Source of the DNA: Fusarium oxysporum f. sp. lycopersici 4287 | Taxonomy: Eukaryota > Ascomycota > Sordariomycetes > Hypocreales > Nectriaceae | Assembly (NCBI RefSeq): GCF_000149955.1 | Contig: NC_030997.1 | Coordinates: 2,030,714 to 2,094,713, forward strand | Direction of reading: 5' to 3' | Length of the DNA stretch: 64,000 nt | Shown here: piece after piece, positions 55,564-64,000 of the stretch | Position numbering within the stretch: position 1 is the stretch's first letter | Layout of the letters: each line of letters starts with the position of its first letter | The notes under the pieces: model-generated | What the model was told of the DNA's origin: nothing | The model's database searches: none | The model's input: the letters and a program-made list of their open reading frames with translations, nothing else | Program-made: the position numbers and the translations under genes

Positions 55564-57324
55564 ATGACCAACTCAATTGGCCTCGTCGGAAGTCTCGGGG
55601 CGAAACTTGCACATGACAAGGTTAAAAAAAGGTTGAGCAATATCGGTGTTGATGTTGTGAAAAAGGAAGACGAGGAGGTACCGAAGTACGTGGTGGCGGC
55701 AAACGCTTCCAATATACCCGAAAAATGGAGTAGCGCAACTCAGATGCCCAAACAATGGCTTCAAGCTATGATGGACATTACGCCTATTCGTGATCTAGTT
55801 TGGATCGATCCAGAAGAGTGGAAGGTGAAGAATAAGCAGGGAGGGGGGGAGGAGGAGGCAGAGGAAGGAGATGGAGGAGGGGAGGAAGAGAAGGGAGAGG
55901 AACCCAGGGGAAGGAAGCGAAACTCGGAAGCTTTAGCAGCTGAGGCGAAGGCCGAGGCCGAGCAGAAAAAGGAGGAAGCAAAGAAGAAGGAGGAGGAGGC
56001 TAGGAAGCAGAAGCAGGCTGCTGAAGATGCAGCCAAAGCCAAAGCCCAAGCAGATGCTAAAGCCAAAGCTGAAGCAGATGCCAAAGCTCAAGCAGATGCC
56101 AAAGCTCAAGCAGATGCCAAAGCCAAAGCAGATGCAGATGCTAAAGCCAAAGCAGATGCAGATGCTAAAGCCAAAGCAGATGCCAAAGCCAAAGCTCAAG
56201 CAGATGCAGATGCTAAAGCCAAAGCAGATGCAGATGCTAAAGCCAAAGCAGATGCAGATGCTAAAGCCAAAGCAGATGCAGATGCTAAAGCCAAAGCAGA
56301 TGCAGATGCTAAAGCCAAAGCAGATGCAGATGCTAAAGCAGATGCAGATCCCAAAGCAGATGCAGATCCCGAAGCAGATGCAGATCCCAAAGCCAATGGT
56401 GACAAGCCCGCCGAAGCACCTGCAGTGAAGCAAGAATCGGCCGAGCCTGACTTGAGATCAGTTTCACCCTTCGGCGGTTCCTCTACATCAGCCTCGTCTG
56501 CAACCTCCTCCGGAGCCTCTGGTTCAGCCTCACCTAAGCCATCGGGTCCCACGGAGAGCAAGTCTCCATCACCTTCACCAACCACCCGGGGCCTCAGCCC
56601 TGAAGCTGAAGATGCAGAAAAGCGAGCCCAAGATGCCATTTCTAGGGCTGAAGACGCTCAAACGGATCTTGTAAGAGCTCAGAGAGCTGCAACTGAAGCG
56701 GTGGAAATTGCCAGAACTCTTGGAGCCGCCGTCACATATATACCTGACTTACAGCCAGATGACCCCTTTTCATTCGTTATTCCGGCGAGCATGCGACAGG
56801 AAAAGAAAGCGGCAATGGGGAGAATTAAGTATAATACCGATAAGGGCTACTTCTTAGTATCGGAACCATGGCAGTTTGGTTATCATAGGACATATATGTT
56901 CTCAGGCTCGCGCTATCCTGCTAACAAGAAGGCATTCAGGGACAATAAGGGGAAAACACTGATCGCAGAGACTGAAGATGGGGGCGAGGATGATGAAGTT
57001 GATAAGGTCTGGAGGATTTTGATCGAGGATGTTGCGGTCTTGAAAAAGGCAGGGAGGATCTACCGCGTCCTCATCACCTGGCGGGATGAGAAAGACCCAA
57101 AGAGCGAACTTCCAAAGCTCTACAATATAACCAGCATGAGGCAGAGATTCGGACAAGCCACAAACCAGCGACTCGCCTTAGAGCAGGCGTTTCGGGGACA
57201 GGAGCCGGATTGGGATTTACCAAAAGCGACTAAAAACAATCAAAACGCCAAGGCAGAGTTCATCCGCAAGCATATGGGTGCCTTAGAACGAGCACGATCG
57301 TGTTCGCCACAGGTAGAGGAGTGA
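55564..57324 (+). CDS. Orphan protein with long AKADADAK repeat
   Basis: A 586-aa single-exon protein. The N-terminal 90 residues are globular ('MTNSIGLVGSLGAKLAHDKV', 'MPKQWLQAMMDITPI'). A Glu/Lys/Arg-rich coiled region is followed by about 110 residues of the repeat 'AKADADAKAKADAD' (about 155-270), predicted a single long charged helix. Then come a Ser/Pro-rich linker, an Ala/Glu heptad helix and a globular C-terminal domain ('PDDPFSFVIPASMRQEKKAA', 'VWRILIEDVAVLKKAGRIYR'). No family recognised. The repeat should vary in length between strains. Antisense frames over the repeat are by-products of its composition. Confidence 0.65.
   Translation: MTNSIGLVGSLGAKLAHDKVKKRLSNIGVDVVKKEDEEVPKYVVAANASNIPEKWSSATQMPKQWLQAMMDITPIRDLVWIDPEEWKVKNKQGGGEEEAEEGDGGGEEEKGEEPRGRKRNSEALAAEAKAEAEQKKEEAKKKEEEARKQKQAAEDAAKAKAQADAKAKAEADAKAQADAKAQADAKAKADADAKAKADADAKAKADAKAKAQADADAKAKADADAKAKADADAKAKADADAKAKADADAKAKADADAKADADPKADADPEADADPKANGDKPAEAPAVKQESAEPDLRSVSPFGGSSTSASSATSSGASGSASPKPSGPTESKSPSPSPTTRGLSPEAEDAEKRAQDAISRAEDAQTDLVRAQRAATEAVEIARTLGAAVTYIPDLQPDDPFSFVIPASMRQEKKAAMGRIKYNTDKGYFLVSEPWQFGYHRTYMFSGSRYPANKKAFRDNKGKTLIAETEDGGEDDEVDKVWRILIEDVAVLKKAGRIYRVLITWRDEKDPKSELPKLYNITSMRQRFGQATNQRLALEQAFRGQEPDWDLPKATKNNQNAKAEFIRKHMGALERARSCSPQVEE
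56028..56390 (+). repeat. 18-bp coding minisatellite (GATGCTAAAGCCAAAGCA)
   Basis: Units of 12-18 bases built from GCTAAAGCCAAAGCAGATGCA repeat without frame change for about 360 bp. The later units are almost identical, indicating recent expansion, while the flanking units are diverged. Confidence 0.9.
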
Positions 57325-57667
57325 TATTGCTGGGAAGATTATTATTACTGTCGTTATCGATTTTCTGATTATGATGCTAGCTAGTTAATTGACTAATTGC
57401 TTTAAAACTCTTCATCCCCTTCCTCCCCTTGTCCCCCTATCACCCACTTCACGCCCTTCACCCAATTCATCCGCTTCACCCTCTTGATCCACTTCAACCC
57501 CTCTAGCCACATCACCCACTCCATCTATATTTCATCTCCTTACTATACACTTTGCCCTTCACGCTCCTGAAACTCTTCATAGCCTTCAAAAATCCCCTAC
57601 TTCATCTCCCTTGAACCCTCCTTACTCTTGACACCTTTCGTATATTCATAACCTTGAATATGAGTAT

Positions 57668-58131
57668 NNNNNNNNNNNNNNNNNNNNNNNNNNNNNNNNN
57701 NNNNNNNNNNNNNNNNNNNNNNNNNNNNNNNNNNNNNNNNNNNNNNNNNNNNNNNNNNNNNNNNNNNNNNNNNNNNNNNNNNNNNNNNNNNNNNNNNNNN
57801 NNNNNNNNNNNNNNNNNNNNNNNNNNNNNNNNNNNNNNNNNNNNNNNNNNNNNNNNNNNNNNNNNNNNNNNNNNNNNNNNNNNNNNNNNNNNNNNNNNNN
57901 NNNNNNNNNNNNNNNNNNNNNNNNNNNNNNNNNNNNNNNNNNNNNNNNNNNNNNNNNNNNNNNNNNNNNNNNNNNNNNNNNNNNNNNNNNNNNNNNNNNN
58001 NNNNNNNNNNNNNNNNNNNNNNNNNNNNNNNNNNNNNNNNNNNNNNNNNNNNNNNNNNNNNNNNNNNNNNNNNNNNNNNNNNNNNNNNNNNNNNNNNNNN
58101 NNNNNNNNNNNNNNNNNNNNNNNNNNNNNNN
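57668..58131. other. Assembly gap (464 N)
   Basis: Unknown bases truncating the 3' part of the minus-strand gene to the right. The 57,400-57,600 flank contains a Pro/Thr-type pyrimidine-rich imperfect repeat (CACCC-x-TTCA motifs), which may have hindered assembly. Confidence 0.99.
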
Positions 58132-59376
58132 CTGCGATACGTTTCTGTGCCCCACGTTGTGAGGAAAAGGCTTGTTATACACGCCATCGCCATAATATCG
58201 ACTACCATTTGCGATGGGTTTGATGTCGACATAAGGCTTTCGCCGAACTTGGCGAGGAAATAATGTGCATGTGGTCTCAGTAGATTTCTTAGTTCGTCGT
58301 TCTGTGGCGAATGTATATGGGTCCATATAGCAAAGAGCCTTTCTCCATTTTCATATAAGTTAAGAGAATTGCATGAGTCGAATACTATTTTCGTAAATGT
58401 TGTGAAGCCTGTCAATTCTGACGTAGGAACCAAGTCCAGCCGCACAAAAAAAGGCATCCCCTTAAAAATACATTAGGAACATCTTCATGGGTGCCAATTA
58501 TAGCTGAACGTACCGCTATCGCCAACATGTGGACATGTTCGAGCTGATGAGCCAATTTTTGAATAAACTCCATATTGACATAATGCCCCGAGAGTGCTCG
58601 ACACCGAGGTAGTGTTTCAAGCACGGCTGCTATGTTGACATTCCCAATCGGCTCCACCGCATGGTCCTGGCTCATGAGCTCAGGTACAATACGTTCGACG
58701 GATCCCAGGGTCTTTTGTATTTCCACGTGGGACACACCACCTGACTTGACGATAAGCCAATGCACCGTGGCTAGGAAGTCCAAGCGTGGCTTATCAGACC
58801 ACATCTCTCTTGTTAATTTGGTATGGAGCTGCTCGAGGACTTGTTCGGTGGTCATGGCCATCACCTGCCTGCTCAAGATGCCGTCAGGCTTAATGCCGGC
58901 GAGAGAAAGAAACAAGATCATTGAGATAAATGTCTCTGCGTCGGAGGGTGCCTAGTTGACTGTCAGTGTTGCAAAGTGGCTGGCTGGACGGTGATACAAA
59001 CAGGTAGATCGTTGATGAGAACAGCATACTCAATCCACGGTCTATAGTAGATATAGCGTCGCCTATAATATGTTGCCAAGTCTGGACCGTATTCCCTGAT
59101 TCCCTTTATAGCTTGGGTCAGGAAGACCTTGAAAGCATCACGACGAGCATGCTCAAGTCCGTGCTGCACTACTATTTCATGGCTGATAGGCAGCTGGGTA
59201 ACCGGGGTGTTCTCTATACTCTGAATGGAACGCTGATTGTTATCGGGTGTATATGACGGAGCTGCAACCTCAAAGTATCCAGAATGCATGCTAAGACCAA
59301 CGAAGTGTCCGGGAATATGATAAAGATCTTCTTGTGAGACATGGATGCATCGCCATGTGATGCTGCGTTGAGTCAT
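58132..59376 (-). CDS. Unknown helical protein, 3' end lost in gap
   Basis: The start is the ATG at 59,376 (MTQRSITWRC). Exon 1 ends near 59,000 after 'YAVLINDLP' (donor GTTTGT), and a second exon from about 58,954 continues 'APSDAETFISMILFL', then 'LHTKLTREMWSDKPRLDFLA' to about 58,480. A third segment in another frame ('LTGFTTFTKIVFDSCNSLN', 'HAHYFLAKFGESLM') runs into the N gap. It looks like a mostly helical cytosolic protein of 350 aa or more. The exon 2-3 junction is not resolved. No domain recognised; not obviously related to its neighbours. Confidence 0.45.
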
Positions 59377-59772
59377 GTTTGTGTCGCGGAGTGAGAAGTA
59401 AAGAGTGTAAGGATGTTGGGATACAGAGGAGGGAGTGCCTGTTTTATAGTTGGTGACTCGAGTTCGAGAAGGCAGCCCAACTCCTTCTCGACCAGAACGG
59501 TGGCCATGAGCCGTCGAGCATATCCATCTCACAAAAGTCAGAAGGTAGAAAATAGTTCCTTGTTCATCTGACTTCGTGTTGAAATGTCACAGAGGGTTGA
59601 AAAAGATAGTAAATTATATTCAAATTCAGATCTACAATTTACCGCGGTTCATATCCGTGAAACAATATCATAATAGCAAACTATCGTCGATCCATAAATG
59701 CGTAAATACGGTTTGGTATAGGGTTGCCATGATCTCGGACTGCTGACTAACCAAAGGGGACATCCCCCTTGG

Positions 59773-62719
59773 TTAGTCAGCAGCAATGGACCCCACCACG
59801 CCCCAGAGCGATTGGCTATCAAGATTTTCCTGCTCCCATTCGAAAAAAACAGGTACGTCGTAAGCAACCATATTTTCCAGAACCTTTCCGGCTTCACACA
59901 AACGCCTCGAGTCATCACAGTCAATAAGTTGATGAAGCGTTTTCAGTTGTCCTTTATCAAGTTGCTTCCAATCTTGCACAGAAATACTAAATGGAGGGCC
60001 AGAATTAAGAGGAATGAATGGCAACAGTCCATGGAAATGACCACAGACTTCATTCCACATTCTGCCCTCACGCAAGCTATTTGTCAACTCGTTGCCTTCA
60101 ATCTCGAGCCGGTGAGCAAGATCGGCCTTTTCCTTTTTCCCTAGTCGTGACAGCGACCGTTCGGATTTCCAATCATCCACTAGACGCGCCATGAGCGCTC
60201 GAGAGTGGCGAAGCTGGAACTTGCCAAGTGCGGTCTTGGCAGAGGCGTTTTTCAAATAAAGAGCACATTGCTTCAATGGATCGCCTTGTTTCGATATGAT
60301 TATGTGCTCGTTGCGATTCCTCCATGCACTGACAAGTCCTTTGAACTGTTCAACGGCAGGGATGCTCAAAATTGCTGCCGCCATCTTCATGACATACTGC
60401 TCATCCAGACTTGGCTTAGACGGAAGGTTGAAAAAGGGGGCTTCTGATCGAATGATTCTGAGCGTTTTGTTGAACGTTTCCGAACAGTCTGCATAACCTC
60501 GTGTATTCCTCGCCCCGGCTTCAAGTGGCTCTGGAGGAGCTTTTCTCTTATGCCTCTTGGTGCTCACTGTTGCCTCGTTCATTCCGGGGGCTAGCACGTC
60601 AGGGTCCACCCATTTGACGTGGAAACCCGGCCGCCCATAGAGTCCTTTGAGCCCACACTCATTACAGACCTCAAGCGGATTGTTGACGTCCCTGAAATTT
60701 GGCGTTATACCAGGGGAAAGGTAATTAATCGATATAGCCAAGGAATCTTCAAGGTTGAGTACTTGATGATATTGATCAGGTTTAGTTTCGATGAGGTCTC
60801 CTGGCCGCTGGATTATAAGTTCAAATCGGATGCCGACAGCTTCGAGTTGTTTGGGTTTAAAGAAGATGTTCAGGTGGCGGACGAATTGTGGACAGGGCTT
60901 GCATTTGTACTTGGCGTGAACCCATTTCTCGAATTTCTCAGTATCCTCTGTAAGAATACGCAGAAAGAGCTTTACTCCCAAGAATCCGACGTTGACAGAT
61001 CCAAATTTATCATCCTCTTTATGCATTGCTGTTATTGATCCCTTCTTTCCGAGATGCGTGTAGGGCTCGTTGACGTGGGTGAGTTCTTTGATATCAAGTT
61101 GCTCGCCAGAATACAAAGGACACGAGGACCAGATGATGGATCTCATAATCCCGCAGAAGTAGGATACCTCTTTCTCAGGGGCTTCGAGGAATTGTTCTAG
61201 CTCCCGAGATGCTTGTCTTGTGGTCATGGAGCTTCCCCCCTCTTCAAAGTCCGGCCACTCAAACTCTCGCCCATTTATTGGGTCGTCTCGAGAAACAATG
61301 ATGCCGTTTTCATCCTTCTTTTCAAACCTGTTGAACTGCACATCAGGATCGCCTTCTGGCCTGAGTTGGTCTTTAATGTTGAAATGCGATGCCTTCTCCG
61401 TTATCCAAGGCAATCTGGCCTTGTTCGCGTAGTTAGGCGTTTCTGATAGTTCATCGAGGGTCTTCGGCATGTTCTTGCCAAGTTGATTTTGGACGAGAGT
61501 TGGTGTATCTTTGGGTTCAATAAAATAGCGTTCGTAATAGGATTCGTCCGCTAGACCGTGCGGAATCGAGGTGTTGTTCTCTGAAATTGGGGGTTTGTCT
61601 ATGTGCTCGCCCATGCTTGTAGAATCTGGTGTTGTAAAGCGTGTTTGAATGCTATCGGTTCTAGATGCAGTACTGCTTGTTGGAGACAAGGTTCCGCTCG
61701 TGTCGCTGTGTTGCGACGACCACTCACTGTTCCTCCCGACTCCTGAGTCACTCGACGGCCTGGCTAGACCCGGAGTCGCTGGGCGGCTGTCATCGGCACG
61801 CGCGACTGCAGCAGGGATGGCTGTTTGCTGCGTGACTTCAGGCTCGGCGTCAGCCATCGGCGTATCTTCTTGTTGGACGGGGCATTCGGCAGTGGCTGAC
61901 TGCGTCGAGTTCTCGTTTGCTGATGCATCGTCGAGGTTCGGCAGGGCAGAGTGATCCCTGCTGAGCTGAGTTTGCACTTCGGCGGGCTCATCATCTACCT
62001 GATCCTCCTTGCCATGATCATGCAACAACTGGCCCACGGTCGCATTATTGATGTTCGTCTGCTCCTCTTCCGTCTCCGTTGAAATAATGGGTTGGATTGG
62101 ACGATGGCGAGAGACAGCGTGGGCATGACTGTCTCGGTTGCTAGCCTCGACAATAGCTGGCTCATCATCAACCCTAGGCATGCTCTCCATAGATGCATCT
62201 CCAGTATAATGAGCTTCCCGACAAGCAGTGTCTTGGGGTTGCCCGTTGGCCATTGCTGCAGAAACTGATACGTGAATTGTCGTATCCACTCGAGTGTCAT
62301 CCATGCTATCATCTGAAGCCTCGCTGGCTTCGACGTCTGTGGTTCCATTTTCTGATGTGTTAGGCTGTGCATGTTGCGCCCAACGTAGATGCGCGCGCAG
62401 GAGATGGCCATGGCATTTCTTGCTGGCGAATACTGAAGCTACCAGCATCTTCTGATTGAGTGCTCATCTCCATATCAGTCGTGACCCGATCTATTGTCTG
62501 TAGATTGGGCCTGGCAGCAATGCTCGAGTGCAGCGTCTGTATTCTTTCTGTCCAGTCTTTCAATTTTGGTAAGACGGTCTGCAACACGTCTTCAAGCTGC
62601 CTCCCGGACCGCGTATTGACTGGGATCGATATTTTTTCGAGTTCGGTTTGCAATGAATTGAAGTCTGATTTGAGCTGCTCCAGTCCCGCGAGCGCGACGT
62701 CATCATTTGTGGTGGGCAT
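59773..62719 (-). CDS. JmjC-domain protein
   Basis: Exons 62719-62443 and 62351-59773 (91-bp intron, phase kept) give 951 aa. The N-terminal helical segment and about 250 acidic, Ser/Thr-rich residues precede the JmjC domain (about 470-650): 'THLGKKGSITAMHKEDDKFG' with H-x-E (about H536, E538), 'LGVKLFLRI', 'QRPGDLIETKPDQYHQVLN' with the distal His (about 621) and 'AISINYL'. The iron-binding H-x-E...H triad is therefore complete, so the 2-oxoglutarate-dependent oxygenase may be active, for example as a histone demethylase or protein hydroxylase. A C-x2-C motif ('EVCNECGLKG') and a helical C-terminal region follow. No PHD, Tudor or JmjN is seen. A nuclear role is inferred. Confidence 0.75.
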
Positions 62720-63184
62720 GGTAGGGGCGAAAGCGTCAGTGTAAAGATGTGATGTTGTGGATGGCAGGACCCAGTGGATATGACGGGGGGCGCCGTACTA
62801 CTTATGTACCCATTGCTTAGCGCTATGAGATCCGAGCGCCTGGGGGAGGCTTCTGACCCTTTGGACGCACCATGCAGGCACGGCCCGGGTTTGGCTCCAT
62901 ACATATTACGTCACTGGCTGTGCCACAACTTTGTGGCTGATGTGGAGCTGGAGGTATAACGCACATACCTGGTGGTCGCATCATCAGGAGTACCTTGATC
63001 ATATTCTTATCTGATATGGCAGAAAAATATATTTGATATCGAGAATCTTGTTGAATCAGACTAGTCTATCACATCCTATACGCCCAACAGTCCCATAAAT
63101 GGTACACAAAATGCCCTAATCTGAATCCGAAGGTAGTTGCAACGAACATCCCGCTAACAATTAAACCCCTTGCACAAACAGTTT

Positions 63185-63971
63185 TTACATAAGCGCATGC
63201 TGTCTCATGTAATTCTCAATCTGATCCATCCACGCGTCGTCACACGGTAGACCAGATCTTAGTCTGTCCTCAGCTATCGTAGAAAGATAAGCACACGCCT
63301 TCAAGAGGTTTGTGGGGATGCTGTCCAGGGCTACAGACGCCATCACCTTGAACGTCTCTTTGTCTACCCTAAGGTGATCTTTACTGTCCAGTTTGTCAGC
63401 CATAAACCAACCAAGACAAATGGAGAAACGCATACACAAATTTCTCAGCCACGTCGGTGTAGATCGCTAATAAGAACACTGACGGCCCTACAAGCTCTTG
63501 CCAGCGTCTTCCGGCTCGCCTGTGCTCCGACATCTTACTCCTCGTCTGCAGAGCTTCGGGACCCACGCTCTGCGCCGTTAGATAGATATCAAATGCAATG
63601 CTAGCGGTAACACGGCCGCTCTCGGACGGGATTAAGCCAGCCTGCCTATCTGTTTTGACTCTACCCTCCAGTGTATCAAGGAACCTCGAAAATTGCACGT
63701 AGCCGGATCCAGGTGGTAGTGATGTTCTTTCTTTGCCAGCTATCGCGCCATTCAGAGCGTCGACCGCTGAAGTTATGTCGAGGTCGGCCACGGGAGTATC
63801 TGGCGGAATCCTGGTCTGGCGAACAAGGGAGTCCCAGGCCGTTAGGGTTTGCCTCCAGGTTTGACTGAAACAATCCACCGGATCGTCCTTGATGAACCTA
63901 GGAGAAATCGAGATAACTTGCTCCAACGACTTCTTTTTTCTGGGCTTCTTCTTTGCGCGAGTGCGACTACC
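63185..63971 (-). CDS. Orphan helical protein, copy 2 of pair (5' end outside window)
   Basis: Two exons are visible (63971-63436 and 63383-63185, 52-bp intron). The acceptor 'CATCATTTCAG' at about 63,972 implies that earlier exons lie beyond the window, so the gene is partial. The visible part is about 245 aa. It begins with a very basic patch ('RTRAKKKPRKKKS', nuclear-signal-like), then helices, and contains 'RRAGRRWQELVGPSVFLLA' and 'IYTDVAEKFV', aligning with the gene at 41,572-42,331. Its C-terminal exon ('VALDSIPTNLLKACAYLSTI') also matches the spliced tail of copy 1. Unknown family. It is 466 bp downstream of the JmjC start on the same strand. Confidence 0.55.
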
Positions 63972-64000
63972 TGAAATGATGTTCAACAAACATATTAGCA

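Larger units (their letters stand above)
21080..64000 (+). mobile_element. Putative Starship giant transposon (5' part; right end outside window)
   Basis: The block opens with a DUF3435 tyrosine recombinase reading inward, the defining 5' 'captain' arrangement of Starships. It contains three further families known as recurrent Starship accessories: DUF3723, a patatin-like protein and a ferric reductase, all within 31 kb of the captain, plus many orphan cargo genes. The left limit given is only the composition change upstream of the captain. No target-site duplication or terminal repeat was demonstrated, and the right end is not seen. The annotation rests on gene content and order. The alternative is a captain-like gene sitting in ordinary accessory chromatin. 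Confidence 0.65.

Noticed and set aside
55761..56639. Long minus-strand frames opposite the AKADADAK repeat
   Set aside because: Low-complexity antisense products of an 18-bp repeat; they carry no domain and the plus-strand gene explains the region.

Overview
This is a draft-assembly window (two N gaps) from a filamentous ascomycete. The evidence is intron structure (44-91 bp GT-AG introns with CTAAC/CTGAC-like branch sites), fungal-specific families (RTA1, DUF300, MCH and DHA1 transporters, Zn2Cys6, DUF3435, DUF3723) and AT-rich tracts that look like RIP-degraded transposons. A Sordariomycete, perhaps Fusarium-like, is my inference; nothing here names the species.

Bases 1-21,000 are gene-poor. 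They hold an RTA1-like membrane protein, a DUF300/OSTalpha-like membrane protein, two major-facilitator transporters (MCH-like and DHA1-like), a secreted GPI-type wall protein and a broken cysteine-rich single-pass membrane protein. Between them are long AT-rich or empty stretches. An AT-rich fold-back lies at about 20,932-21,031, after which composition changes sharply.

Bases about 21,100-64,000 are best explained as the 5' part of a Starship, a giant fungal tyrosine-recombinase transposon. A 849-aa DUF3435 'captain' (21,486-24,137) with four C-terminal C2H2 fingers heads the block and reads into it. Three other classic Starship accessory families follow in the same block: DUF3723 (43,383-45,911), a patatin-like protein (46,176-48,601) whose nucleophile serine is replaced by Glu, and a ferric reductase (53,173-55,149). 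A JmjC protein (59,773-62,719) lies near the right edge. Neither end of the element can be fixed; the 3' end is probably beyond the window.

The cargo between captain and DUF3723 is a dense set of small genes of mostly unknown function. Several occur as diverged paralogue pairs: two RING-like zinc proteins flanking about 205-bp tandem repeats; two 'PAWHEVCLLK' proteins flanking a nucleotidyltransferase-like gene; two helical proteins at 41.6 and 63.2 kb; two MADS-box-like proteins at 41 and 52 kb. Several short proteins with predicted coiled coils are scattered among them. The most unusual non-coding signal is at 29,938-30,684: about two dozen copies of the palindromic core TACYRGTA, seven of them at exactly 32-bp steps, with spacer sequence mostly diverged. 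The 48.6-52 kb stretch is a graveyard: an aldolase pseudogene, a truncated Zn2Cys6 gene and an MFS C-terminal fragment.
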